Assembly: GCA_949775045.1 (NCBI GenBank)
Contig: OX459097.1
Location: 8,032,954 to 8,096,953, forward strand
Direction: 5' to 3'
DNA: 64,000 nt
DNA from: Metridium senile
Lineage: Eukaryota; Cnidaria; Anthozoa; Actiniaria; Metridiidae
Positions 11,822 to 22,002 of this stretch are shown piece after piece. A program made the position numbers and the translations under genes. Positions within the stretch are counted from its first letter, which is position 1; the number at the start of each line of letters is the position of its first letter. The notes beneath the pieces are model-generated. The model was not told where the DNA came from. It was given only the letters and a program-made list of their open reading frames with translations, and did not search any database.

Positions 11822-11875
11822 ATGCCCAGGAAATCGAACGAGGAACAATTTTCAAACCACAGCTGTTCTTTTTGA
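11822..11875 (+). CDS. mini-ORF, unit 1 (MPRKSNEEQ variant, 17 aa)
   Basis: Unit 1 version of a short ORF found in all units. It reads M-P-R-K-S-N-E-E-Q-F-S-N-H-S-C-S-F and stops. The upstream TATAAGAG of the other units is TATTAGAG here. Coding status is uncertain. Confidence 0.25.
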   Translation: MPRKSNEEQFSNHSCSF

Positions 11876-11972
11876 ATAAATAAAAAGACTTTCGAACTGT
11901 TTCCGATGCATTCGAAATGATCCTACCCGAGAAAAACTACTGCGTCCTTTGTCGTCAAAGAAAACGCCCGGG

Positions 11973-11991
11973 TAACGTCATTGTGACGTCA
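11973..11991. promoter_or_regulatory. paired CRE-like sites
   Basis: TAACGTCA and TGACGTCA, 11 bp apart, lie about 100-120 bp downstream of the mini-ORF. The pair is kept in the other units (about 18959-18977, 26168-26186, 32160-32185, 38659-38677, 48052-48074 and 55523-55550), most perfectly at 26168. TGACGTCA is the known CREB/ATF site; use here is inferred. Confidence 0.35.
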
Positions 11992-13521
11992 AAGTGGTAA
12001 GGTTGGAGACATTTAATTTTGGTAGGAGTTGCTACATCTATTCAAGGATGTAATATTTATAAAATGATACTGATATAAGATGTATTTTTATTCTTTTGAT
12101 GTAGTTCAATTATTTGTATTAGTAATCATTAAATTTGTAGTTCTATTTCATTATTATGATATTCTATTATTATTATGTTGTTCATTATTTTTTTATATGA
12201 ATTCTTATTACATATTACCGTCATCAACGTCTTTTTATCAGATTTCGTATCACCATAATTTTGGCTGTTAGTGTAATATATTAATTCATATAAATAGCGA
12301 TTATTATTGATTATAATTGGCGTTGGTTTTCGTTATCCAAATTATCCGTTTTTGTCAATTTTCATTTCTATGACATTATTGCTATTATTGCTATTTAGGT
12401 TTTTTTATTATTTAGTATGATCATCATAAGATCATCATTCCGTATTAATAGGCCTAATCGGAGTTACCGTGTACGATTTCACCAAATTCAAAACCTCTGT
12501 GAATAAGAACTTGTTTTCTAACAACTAGTGGACGTGATCTGAATCGAAATACAACTGAAAGACAAATAAACTTATTCCCAAAATATCTACATTGGGTGGA
12601 AACTCACGTAGCACCTCGTTATAATTAGCCAAATAGGTTTATTAGTAATTATTTTTAATTAGCATTATGGCTAAGAACTTCTTTTCTAATAAATGGACGT
12701 GATATGAATCGAAATACAACTGAAACACAAATAAACTTATTCCCAAAATATCTACATTGTGTGGAAACTCACGTAGCAGCTCGTTATAATTAGCCAAATA
12801 GGTTTATTAGTAATGAATATTTTTTAACTAATATTGGGTGAAAAAAATACCGGAAATGGCAATGGAAACGCTAGTTAAATTTTCACAAGGGTTTACGCGG
12901 TGAATAATGCTATAAATAGTCGCTAAGACTCTAATATTATTAAAGCAGTTCTCTTGTGAAATACTTTTTGGGGAATTACATTTTAATGAATCTAGTTTCC
13001 ATTGTGTTCTTTTGTTATTATTTGAATGTCACGCTAATGCACTTTGTTGCAGAGATTAATGAAAACAACTCTAAATTTTATTTATTATTGTGATTATTTT
13101 CAAGTTAATTTTTTCAATTATCATCATCATCATTCAGTCACTATGTAACTATATAATTTATAATTGCTCGAGTTTGTGCTCTGTATTGTTCATGCCTTTT
13201 TTACAGAAACTATTTTTAGAGTATATATTTAAAGAAAAAACAAGAGTTTCAGCAAATCTTTAGTTATGCAAAATATCGCTTTTCCTCTATAAGGAAAGCT
13301 CTAAGCTAGTCTCAAGGCTTTTTGTTAAAAAGTGCAAGCCACCTTGCTTTGTTGCACTATTACTATTGTTACATGCTCAAAACTCAGCTCTGAAAAAATT
13401 ATTTATTCAAATCAGCCTTTAATGTATAATATTTTCTTAGTTTTAATTAGTTATCTATTTTTTTTTATTACAGCGCCTAGAACAGGGATCAATAGGCGCT
13501 TTATAAGTATTATCATTTAAT

Positions 13522-13641
<120 letters not shown>

Positions 13642-13724
13642 ATGTATCGCTTTTGATGCCAAAAAGAAATTCAATTATAGAGTTTAACACAAGAACAGAG
13701 CAAAAGTACAGTGCAAACGGTCAA

Positions 13725-13896
13725 ACAAACTAACCAACAACCAAACGGTCAAACCAACCAGCCAACAAGCAAACAGAGAAAACAAACCAACAGACAAACC
13801 AACAAAAACAAACAAACAAACCAACAGACAAACCAACAGACTATTACAACAAACAAACAAATAAACAAACAAACAAACAAACAAACATTCCAATAA
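13725..13896. repeat. AACA/AACC simple repeat
   Basis: Degenerate tetranucleotide repeat (AAAC, AACC, CAGACAAACC). It produces spurious long ORFs on both strands. It is related in composition to the much longer tract at 59690-60900. Confidence 0.9.
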
Positions 13897-14377
13897 ACAA
13901 AACAAATATGAAATAAGGGGAAATTGGATAATATCAAATGGTTCACCACTTTATAAAAGTTTAAATTCCCCGTTTGATCATCGCTTCACTAAACATATTT
14001 CACGTAATCGTTTACGTCAACACAACTAAACAGCGCCACCCCCGCAGCATTGTGGATCTTTTGTTCCGTCTCCTATTCACTAAAATTAAATAATATTAAA
14101 ATATCTGCTAGGAAATGCGTCAAATGCAAAAAGGAATAAAATATTCATTATAAGTTATATCAATATAAGTTAATTAATAATAACAAGGAACTACATTACG
14201 AAACTAACAAAAGGACACACGACACACCCTTACAACATGCAGTTCCGGAAAGTAAAGATTACTTAACTTTTCAACATATGCATATATGCTATAATATACA
14301 TGGACAATTCACGAACGTTTCTATCGTATTATAATTTCTTTATCGATGTTTTATGTTAGTTTTTCCTCTTTCCATAG

Positions 14378-14640
14378 GTGTTTGTCAGGATCTACTATCC
14401 TTCGACCGATCCTCGAAATATCCATTACTATAGGCAACCAGGTTGTTCTTCCTTTAGCCCGATTACGGTATACGGTTTCTTCCCGGTCTTTTGGAAACGG
14501 CACGTGGATTGGATCGGATATCTCATTTTTAAAAATAAATCACTACGAAAGTGTCGCCGTTCAAATGTGCATAAAAGCAAGTTTGCGGCCATGGGTTCTC
14601 TAGACATTCTTACAAAGACACTAGTGAGGAAGAAGCCAGT
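14378..14640 (+). pseudogene. exon-like ORF upstream of gene copy 1 (possible decayed hydrolase exon)
   Basis: A pyrimidine-rich acceptor (TTTTCCTCTTTCCATAG) is followed by an open frame starting V-F-V-R-I-Y-Y-P-S-T-D and running to a GTAAGAG donor at 14641. The start resembles the F-L-R-L-Y-Y-P-S-Q-D segment of plasma PAF-acetylhydrolase (recalled, not searched); the rest does not clearly match. It overlaps the presumed promoter of the peptide gene. Copies in other units carry stops, so I treat it as a relic. Confidence 0.35.
14571..14577 (+). promoter_or_regulatory. TATA-like box, gene copy 1
   Basis: ATAAAAG 127 bp before the start codon. The same box is at 20907, 27717, 34112, 40615 and 57472; copy 6 has ATAAAAT at 49600. 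If it is used, transcription starts near 14600 and excludes the upstream ATG at 14591, which opens a 17-codon uORF. Confidence 0.45.
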
Positions 14641-14697
14641 GTAAGAGACAGACAATATCAAGAATAATTTACCAATCAATTTGAAAGCAGAGCAGCT

Positions 14698-15372
14698 ATG
14701 GTAAAACATTTGGTAAGTTATTTTTTGTGTTTCTTTTTATGAGAGATTTTATGAACTTAAAATATTGGCTACTGAGCTGTTACGAGAACTGATTTGCGAC
14801 TGCAAACCGAACCGCTATTGCTTCAGCGAGAATTCACCGAGTAAGAACGATTCGTAACCGATGAAACATTCGCCAATTCGAGTGTCGCCGAATGCTCCCC
14901 GACATGGAACCGAATGGCGACGGTTTTGTCGACTCTTTGTCGCTGAACACTCGGCTTTAAGCGTGGTTTGCGTAGCACTTTTAATTACTTTACAAATGTT
15001 TTCAATTACTTTAAATCGTCATCATCTTTGTTAACACCAGCATTAATGTCGTAACTATCGTTGTAAACACCATCGTAGTCAACACCATCAGTACCACTGT
15101 ATATACTCATGTTATAATTCTACTGTTTCTAGATCCTTTCAAGCTGTATTCTACTTTTATTACAAGTCCATTGCATGTTATCGTTACCAACGTTATGTCC
15201 AAAGAACCCCTGCGTGAATTCAACAATATTCAACCCGACACTACGACAGCTTGAATACAAGTGCAACATTATGGCGACCAATTGTAAGAGCAAAACCAAA
15301 CCAGGGTACTGTGAACCTATTAAAGTGCCAGCAACAGGCAGAACAATATGCTGTCTATGTAGTGGCAGCTAA
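14698..15372 (+). CDS. secreted cysteine-rich peptide, array copy 1 (type A, 84 aa)
   Basis: Exon 1 (14698-14712) encodes MVKHL and ends at the donor GTAAGTT. The 420-bp phase-0 intron ends TTTCTAG, and exon 2 is 15133-15372. The signal peptide is residues 1-18 or so (ILSSCILLLLQVHC core). Cysteines at 19, 27, 32, 49, 56, 65, 78, 79 and 81 give C-x7-C-x4-C-x16-C-x6-C-x8-C-x12-CC-x-C; the mature chain is about 65 residues, basic, and ends CCLCSGS. N34-S-T is a glycosylation sequon. An ATG at residue 20 would remove the signal peptide, so the spliced start is preferred. A TTAA MITE begins 107 bp after the stop, and I see no AATAAA before 16294, so the 3' end is unclear. I do not recognise the family. 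Tandem duplication and rapid change outside the cysteines would fit defence or venom peptides, but this is inference. Confidence 0.8.
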
Positions 15373-15478
15373 CAACTCATTATGCGGGCTTCCTGTGGAA
15401 TAATCTATGCTCTTCAAAAGAAAAATCTACTCAGTCTGCAAGAACAAGCTCCGGTTCTTAGAAATAGTGTCATCTTAA

Positions 15479-15661
15479 TTAAGCCTGGTTCACACGGCAT
15501 CATAATCATAGTCATAATCATAAGCAAAGTCATAAGAAATGGAGAAGTTTCCATTTTCTTATGATTATGACTATGACGTTATGTTGCACGTGTGAACCGT
15601 GCAATCTTAGTCGTAAACGTGGTTATGATTATGATTACGACGCAGTGTGAACCAGGCTTAA
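15479..15661. mobile_element. TTAA MITE (piggyBac-like target), unit 1
   Basis: Ends AAGCCTGGTTCACACGGC and GTGTGAACCAGGCTT flanked by TTAA on both sides, with inner repeats of CATAATCATAGTCATAATCA. The TTAA duplication is typical of piggyBac-type elements. It is non-autonomous and present at the same place in all seven units, so it predates their amplification. Confidence 0.8.
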
Positions 15662-15784
15662 AGGTTAAACGATAATATGGTACAACCTCTATAATCCGAC
15701 CATTTCAAAAAGGTTCGCTTCTCAGAGGTTTGACTGTATTCGATAATATTTTAGGGGGTTATCCGCTGACCATGACAACATGTT

Positions 15785-16127
15785 TTAGTTTGAGTAATGA
15801 CTCGTACTCAGTTTCAAACGGCCCTTTTCAAATGATAGTTTTTGAGACTGGGTACTAGATACTATGCGGCGTTTTAGCCATAATTTTAGTACATCTATTT
15901 CTAGCATTTCAAAGTCAATTTTAAGCCCAAAGTAAGGAATCGCGGGCTCAAGTTGTGATAGAATAGTTTGCTTCATTATTTCCGACGCCATGCTGGAAAG
16001 TAAACAAGCCTTCAGGTCAGACCGTTGATGGCGTGGGAAATTCAAGTTGTAAACTATTTCAAGCACCCAAAGAATAATAGGTTCATTAATAGGCTGAGTT
16101 ATGTATGATATATTATTATTTAAAAGA
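15785..16127 (-). pseudogene. conserved antisense ORF, unit 1
   Basis: Reading antisense from a TTTGTAG acceptor-like site at 16128, a frame of about 114 codons contains N-E-P-I-I-L-W-V-L-E-I-V-Y-N-L-N and M-A-S-E-I-M-K-Q-T-I-L-S-Q-L-E-P. The composition looks protein-like, and it is open in six of seven units up to unit-specific changes. I do not recognise a domain. Differences between units are mostly amino-acid changing, which argues for a relic exon rather than a functional one. Confidence 0.35.
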
Positions 16128-16329
16128 CTACAAAGTATTTATAACAACTAGTATTATATTAATGCAGTATGGTGTGAGCTGTGCTCAAGAAAGAAAATGT
16201 CTATTGTTAGTTTCGCTGACTGAGTATATATTTATAAGTTACATATTGTAAGCAACTAGTATATAGGATCAACAATTTGAAAGCCTTTTTGGTAATAAAA
16301 AGACGTTATGATAATGTTTGTGTCAGTTT

Positions 16330-16465
16330 GTTGAAGTGCGAGCGCCCGAGTGGTTATGGGTTAGCAAAGGGAGCCCAGTTAAGTAACAAACGCGGTAAGG
16401 CTCTAACACAGGAATCCCAAGTCGAATTAAGGGTAAGGGCACTGAGGAGCAAACTCGGGACCTAG
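16330..16465 (-). mobile_element. SINE remnant, unit 1/2 junction (internally deleted)
   Basis: Keeps the outer parts (GCGCCCGAGTGGTTATGGG; GGGTAAGGGCACTGAGGAGC) but lacks the middle (CTCTCTCCACCACTGTCCG, GGTATTTAAAGCTAC) seen in other units. Orientation follows the full copy at 62215-62390. Confidence 0.5.
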
Positions 16466-17179
16466 TTATCCTAAAAAGACACGGAATTCTCAGTTAACAG
16501 TTAATTTTTTAGCCGTTTCTCAGTTAACAGTGAACCCCATTTAGACCCTGATAGACAAAATGATCCATTGATTCGTTAGAGGTTTCATTGCGATGTTCTG
16601 TAAAGTAAAGTTAGTAAAATTAAGTTAAATTAGACATCTTTTTTTAATCAAAGTTCAAGTCTTTGAAGCGGAAATATCCACGAAGTGTTCTATTGGTTCA
16701 TTAGGTTTTATTGCGGTGGACAAGTCTTTTCACTTCCTTGTAACGTAAAGTCACGCAACCGTATAATAAAAGCGTGTTGCGCTATGCTTGAATCGTCAAA
16801 TTATAACAGTTACGGATCCGTTAGAGCGTGTTGTATCGTCTACATAGGATTATGTAATCAGAGTTACGGTTCCCTAAACGGAACATAATTATCCGCTGAC
16901 ATAATTTGCAGTGTATAGGATAAGCAAAAGCGCTTTAGGTTCTCAGGTCTGTGATTTCCAAAGAAGAGGGTCCTGAAGGGGTAAAATGGGAGCTGAGATT
17001 GGCCATTTTTGACTGGGAATGATGCACTGGGACTGGAATTTACAAATAAAAGAACGTTAGAAAATGGGAATGGGATTGAAAACTTGAGCAAAACTGATGA
17101 TTATGGGATTTTACTGATGGGATTAAGTAATTTTTTAATGGGATTTGTTCCAAATATAAACTGGGAAATGGTATTCGAA

Positions 17180-17205
17180 CCCCCCCCCCCCCCCCCCCCC
17201 CCCCC
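17180..17205. repeat. poly-C tract
   Basis: 26 consecutive C, followed by GTCCCCCC. The counterpart in unit 5 (36868-36894) has one more C. Exact length may be a sequencing uncertainty. Confidence 0.9.
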
Positions 17206-17336
17206 GTCCCCCCTCAAACGACCTCAAAGAGACTGGCAACACAATATATTCGGTGGATCGGTTCTAAATGTATTACTGAGACCATAAAGAGTTACAACCA
17301 TGGGATAATACTAACGGATCTGTCAGCAGCGATTTG

Positions 17337-17390
17337 CGTTTTCTTTACGTGTTTTCTTTACGTGTTTTCTTTACGTGTTTTCTTTACGTT
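17337..17390. repeat. 13-bp minisatellite TTTTCTTTACGTG
   Basis: About four copies here. Copy number varies between units: about three at 23509, eight at 30601-30710, four at 37025, eight at 43917-44022, and seven at 45435 and 52806. Phe/Cys-rich ORFs through it are artefacts. Confidence 0.85.
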
Positions 17391-17444
17391 GTTGAACTGA
17401 CGAAAAAAAAACCCCACAGATTCACCCTCGGGCCCTCTGGAACC

Positions 17445-17723
17445 TAGCCTGCGTAAACAGACCCTTATTAGCGCTCGAAACGTCTCCCGCTAACAAGGGT
17501 CTGCGCGCCGAGAGCAGAAATTCCATACTGATGACGTTCTTTGACCCAGATCGGGTCAAAAGCTCTGATTGGACAATTTTGTTAAATTGACACCTCATTT
17601 GCTTATCAAGAGTGGTTTTGCTACTTTGACTGAAATCTAAACTCAGACAACACTTCTATAGTAATATTTATTTATTGGCGGGAGTCGTTTCGAGCGCTAA
17701 TATGGGTCTGTTTACGCAGGCTA
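17445..17723. mobile_element. MULE-like MITE with 9-bp target duplication, unit 2
   Basis: Ends TAGCCTGCGTAAACAGACCC and GGGTCTGTTTACGCAGGCTA, with TTAGCGCTCGAAACG / CGTTTCGAGCGCTAA just inside. It is flanked by perfect 9-bp duplications TCTGGAACC (17436-17444, 17724-17732) within the 60-bp minisatellite. Nine-bp duplications are typical of Mutator-like elements. It is present only in units 2 and 5. Confidence 0.85.
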
Positions 17724-17898
17724 TCTGGAACCCATTAGGAAAAAGGACATCCCATGACGACAACTAGGACATCCCATGACGACAACTAGGACATCCCATG
17801 ACGACAACTAGCGATTAAACAAGCGGGAAGTTCAACATAAATGTATTAACCTATTCATGAAATATTTTTGCTATTTGGAACTTGTTCGCAATTTTTTT

Positions 17899-18332
17899 GG
17901 AGTCGCGAGATATCCGTTCGCTGTGCCTCAAATATACAATAATAAAAACTTTTTTTGACGTAGATAGTTGTGTATAACTGTTTTCTAGTTTGTGGCCGAG
18001 TTTTAGCTCAATTAGAGCGATTTTGACGAAAATACCCCATGAAAATCGCTCTAATTGAGCTAAAACTCGGTCACAGACTAGAAAACAGTTATCTCAAATA
18101 TACAATAATAAAAACTTTTTTTGACGTAGATAGTTGTGTATAACTGTTTTCTAGTTTGTGGCCGAGTTTTAGCTCAATTAGAGCGATTTTGACGAAAATA
18201 CCCCATCAAAATCGCTCTAATTGAGCTAAAACTCGGTCACAGACTAGAAAACAGTTATACACAACTATCTACGTCAAAAAAGTCTTTATTATTGTATATT
18301 TGAGGCACAGCGAAAGGATATTTCGCAACTCC
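17899..18332. mobile_element. hairpin MITE, doubled copy, unit 2
   Basis: Long near-perfect palindrome. The outer arm GGAGTCGCGAGATATCCGTT, then CGCTGTGCCTCAAATATAC, continues through GTAGATAGTTGTGTATAACTG to TTTTAGCTCAATTAGAGCG, and all is mirrored on the right. In units 2 and 5 the inner hairpin occurs twice, the first copy truncated at ACAGTTATC. A transcript would fold into a hairpin with arms over 100 nt. Confidence 0.85.
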
Positions 18333-18810
18333 ATACATTTACTGTAAAAGATCACAAGTGATGAGCTTGGTTAAATCGCTTGTAACATCTTCTTGTTTCT
18401 TTGATATAAGAATATTTTTTCACCATTTTTTCCTAATCGAACGAAACTTCCAAAAGTCTAATCATTATAGTTTTCTGTTGTTTCAAAACTATAAGTTCAT
18501 TTACTTGAGTCCCCGGGAACTGAGTGCAAATCGAAAAACCGTGGGCACCGAGAAATATTGATCGTTCGTCTCTAACTACACTAAGTCTTATTAATTAATA
18601 TTATATTAATATTGCCTATTGTTTGCACTCTAGTTTGTGCGAAGTGCTTTTCTTTTTAAGGTAGTAGAAAAAAATTTAAAAAATCGTCGGCTTTTAAGTT
18701 TGCACGTTTTTCATCGGACTTAGGACCGAATAGAGTGTCTATTTTGGATATTCCGATCCAATTCCGTGCAAGTATAAGAGGAACTATTTCTTCATCCACC
18801 GACAGGCACA

Positions 18811-18867
18811 ATGGCCAGGAAATCGAACGAGGAACAATTTTCAAACTACTGCTGTTTTTTTAAATAA
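18811..18867 (+). CDS. mini-ORF, unit 2 (MARKSNEEQ..., 18 aa)
   Basis: ATG in good context (CACAATGG) 38 bp after TATAAGAG (18773-18780), reading M-A-R-K-S-N-E-E-Q-F-S-N-Y-C-C-F-F-K then TAA inside AATAAATAAA, a possible poly(A) signal. TATA box, short leader, ORF and poly(A) signal sit within 110 bp in almost every unit. It could be a micro-peptide gene, the 5' end of a lost gene, or chance. No family is recognised. Confidence 0.3.
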   Translation: MARKSNEEQFSNYCCFFK

Positions 18868-19441
18868 ATAAAAAGACTTTCGAACTGTTTCCTATGCATT
18901 CGAAATGATCCTATCCGAGAAAAACTAGCGTCCTTTGTCGTCAAAGAAAACAGCCGGTAGACGTCATTGTGACGTCAAAGTAGTAAGGTTCAAGACATTT
19001 GGTCGGAGTTGCTACATCATTTCAAGATGTAATCATTTATAAAATGATACTTATATAAGTTGTATTTTTATTCTTTTGAAGTAGTGCAATTATTTGTATT
19101 AGTAATCATTAAATTTGTAGTTCTATTACATTATTATAATATTCTATTATTATTATGTTGTTCATTATTTTTTTATATGAATTCTTCAGTACATATTACC
19201 GTCATCGACGTCCTTTTATCAGATTTCGTATCACCATTATTTTGGCTGTTAGTGTAATATATTAATTCATATAAATAGCGATTATTAGTGATTATAATTG
19301 GTGTTGGTTTTCGTTATCCAAATTATCATTTTTGTCAATTTTCATTTCTATGACATTATTGCTATTATTTAAATTTAGTTTTTTTTATTATTTCATATGA
19401 TCATCATAAGATTATCATTTCGTATTGATAGGCCTAATCGG

Positions 19442-19618
19442 AGTTAGCATGTACGATTTCACCAAATTCAAAACCTCTGTAAATAAGATCTTGTTTTCTA
19501 CTGAAAGAAATGTACGTGATCTGAATCGAAATACAACTGAAAGACAAATAAACTTATTCCCAAAATATCTACATTGAGTTGAAACTTACGTAGCAGCTCA
19601 TTATAATTAGCCAAATAG
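19442..19618 (+). pseudogene. decayed exon-like ORF (GVSMYDFTKFKTSVNK), unit 2
   Basis: After AATAG, a frame reads L-I-G-V-S-M-Y-D-F-T-K-F-K-T-S-V-N-K and continues to a TGA in place of the W codon in L-H-W. The open versions are at 26632-26820 and 48521-48709 (62 codons); unit 1 (about 12450-12620) has several stops. No domain is recognised. Confidence 0.3.
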
Positions 19619-20710
19619 GTTTATTATTAATTAATATTTTTAACAAATATTAGTTAATAATATTGGAGTAGTTCTCATTAACTTGTGAATACTTTTTGGT
19701 GAATTGCACTTTAATGAAACTTATTTCCATTGTGTTCTTTTGTTGTTATTTGAATGTCACGCTAATGCACTTTGTTGCAGAGATTAATAAAAACAACTTT
19801 AAATTTTATAGATTATTTTCAAGTTAATTTTTTCAATTATCATCATCATCATCATTAATTCGGTAACTATGTAACTCTATAATTTATAATTGCTCGTGTT
19901 TGTGCTCTGTATTGTTGATTCCTTTTTTTACAGAATTTATTTTTAGAGTATATATTTAAAGAAAAAACAAGAGTTTCAGCAATTCCTTAGTTATTCAAAT
20001 TATCGCTTTTCGTCTGTGCTAATCTCTAAGGCTTTTGTTAAAAAGTGCAAGCCACCTTACTTTTTGGAACTATAATTTTTGTTGCATGCTCAAAACTCAG
20101 CTTAAAACTTATTGATTCAACTGATATTTTTCTTAGTTTTAATAGTTTTATACTTTTTGATTACAGCGCCTAGAACAGTGATGAATAGGCGATTTATAAG
20201 TATATATTATTATTGACAATGACAATTATGTTATTTTCACCTTATAATTTACAAATTATTAAACATATTATTAATTATCCTTATATAGAGGTGAGAGCCA
20301 ACTGAGGTAACTATAGGAAGCTAAACATATTTTACGTAATCTTTTACGTCAACACAACTGAACAGCGCCACCCCCGCAGCATTGTGGATCTTTTGTTCCG
20401 TCTCCTATTTACTAAATTTAAATAATATTAAAATATCTGCTAGGAAATGCGTCAATAGCAAAAAAGAATAAAATATGAATTATAAGTTATATCAATATAA
20501 GTTTAATTAATAATAACAAGGAACTACATTGCGAAACTAACAAAAGGACACACGACACACCCTTACAACATGCAGTTCCGGAAAGTAAAGATTGCTTAAC
20601 TTTTCAACATATGCATATATGCTATAATATACATGGACAATTCACGAACGTTTCTATCGTATCATAATTTCTTTATCGATGTTTTATGTTAGTTTTTCCT
20701 CTTTCCATAG

Positions 20711-20976
20711 GTGTTTGTCAGGATCTACTTTCCTTCGACCGATCCTCGAAATATCCGTTACTATAGGCAACCAGGTTGTTTTTCCTTTAGCCCGATTACG
20801 GTATACGGTTCACGCTTCCCGGTCTTTTGGAAACGGTACGTGGGTTGGATCGGAAATCTCATTTTTAAAAATAAATCACTACGAAAGTGTCGCCGTTCAA
20901 ATGTGCATAAAAGCAAGTTTGCGGCCATGGGTTCTCTAGACATTCCTACGTAGACACTAGTGAGGAAGAAGCCAGT
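20711..20976 (+). pseudogene. exon-like ORF upstream of gene copy 2, truncated
   Basis: Same acceptor and frame as at 14378, one codon longer (S-R in place of F near the middle), but T-A-G after D-I-P-T closes the frame before the donor at 20977. Confidence 0.35.
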
Positions 20977-21033
20977 GTAAGAGACAGACAATATCAAAAA
21001 TAATTTACCAACCAATTTGAAAGCAGAGCAGCT

Positions 21034-21715
21034 ATGGTAAAACATTTGGTAAGTTATTTTTTGTGTTTCTTTTTATGAGAGATTTTAAGAACTTAAAATA
21101 TTGGCTACTGAGCTGTTACGAGAACTGATTTGCGACTGCAAACCGAACCGCTATTGCTCCGGCGAGAATTCACCGAATAAGATCTAGAACGATCGATTCG
21201 TAACCGATAAAACCTTCGCCAATTCGAGTGTCGCCGAATGCTCCCCGACATGGAACCGAATGGCGACAGTTTTGTCGACTCTTTGTCGCTGAACACTCGG
21301 CTTTAAGAGTGTTTTGCGTAGCAATTTCAATTACTTTACAAATGTTTTCAATTACTTTAAATCGTCATCATCATTGTTAACACCAGCATCAATGTCGTAA
21401 CTATCGTTGTAAACACCATCGTAGTCAACACCATCAGTACCACTGTATATACTCATGTTCTAATTCTACTGTTTCTAGATCCTTTCTAGCTGTATTATCG
21501 TTCTATTACAAGTCCATTGCATGTTATCGTTACCAACGTTATGTCTAAAGAACCCCTGCGTGAATTCAACAATATTCAACGCGAAACTAGGACAGCTTGA
21601 ATACAAGTGCAACATTATGGCGACCAGTTGCAAGAGCAAAACCAAACCAGGGTTCTGTGAACCTATTAAAGTTGCAACAGGCAGAACAATATGGTGTCAA
21701 TGTAGTGGAAGCTAA
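21034..21715 (+). CDS. secreted cysteine-rich peptide, array copy 2 (type A, 83 aa)
   Basis: Exon 1 is 21034-21048 (MVKHL), the intron is 430 bp, and exon 2 is 21479-21715. It differs from copy 1 by a one-codon deletion in the last loop (V-A-T-G instead of V-P-A-T-G) and by W-C-Q-C replacing C-C-L-C, so the tail has C65-x12-C78-x-C80. It also has L28 for P, S55 before C56 and F64 for Y. The sequon N34-S-T is kept. The signal peptide reads ILSSCIIVLLQVHC, the version otherwise seen in type B copies, so copy 2 looks like a mosaic of a B-like start of exon 2 and an A-type mature region. Confidence 0.8.
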
Positions 21716-21822
21716 CAACTCATTATGCGGGCTTCCTCTGGAACAATCTATTGCTCTTCAAAAGAAAAATCTACTCAGTCTGCAAGAACAAGCTCCGGTT
21801 CTTAGAAATAGTGTCATCTTAA

Positions 21823-22002
21823 TTAAGCCTGGTTCACACGGCATCATAATCATAGTCATAATCATAAGCACAGTCATAAGAAATGGAGAAGTTTCTATTT
21901 TCTTATGATTATGACTATGACGTTATGTCGCACGTGTGAACCGTACAATCTTAGTCGTAAACGTTATGATTATGATTATGAGGCCGTGTGAACCAGGCTT
22001 AA
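21823..22002. mobile_element. TTAA MITE, unit 2
   Basis: Orthologous to 15479-15661 with a short internal deletion near the right end (GAGGCCGTGTGAACCAGG). Confidence 0.8.

Noticed and set aside
12080..12271. Hydrophobic ORF MYFYSFDVVQLFVLV and counterparts in other units
   Set aside because: Very AT-rich TTT/ATT sequence that produces Phe/Leu/Tyr runs by composition; the length and end differ between units.
14346..14603. Plus-strand ORF MFYVSFSSFHRC in every unit
   Set aside because: Starts before the splice acceptor and overlaps the frame that begins exactly at the acceptor; shows no protein-like similarity.
14428..14709. Antisense ORF MFYHSCSAFKLIGKL in every unit
   Set aside because: Shadow of the conserved upstream exon-like region and exon 1; no independent signal.
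15382..15564. 60-codon ORF MRASCGIIYALQ after the peptide stop
   Set aside because: Runs into the TTAA MITE; the second half is MITE repeat translation.
17009..17287. Proline-run ORF at 17009 and its copy at 36697
   Set aside because: Driven by a 26-27 bp poly-C tract of uncertain length; no support elsewhere.
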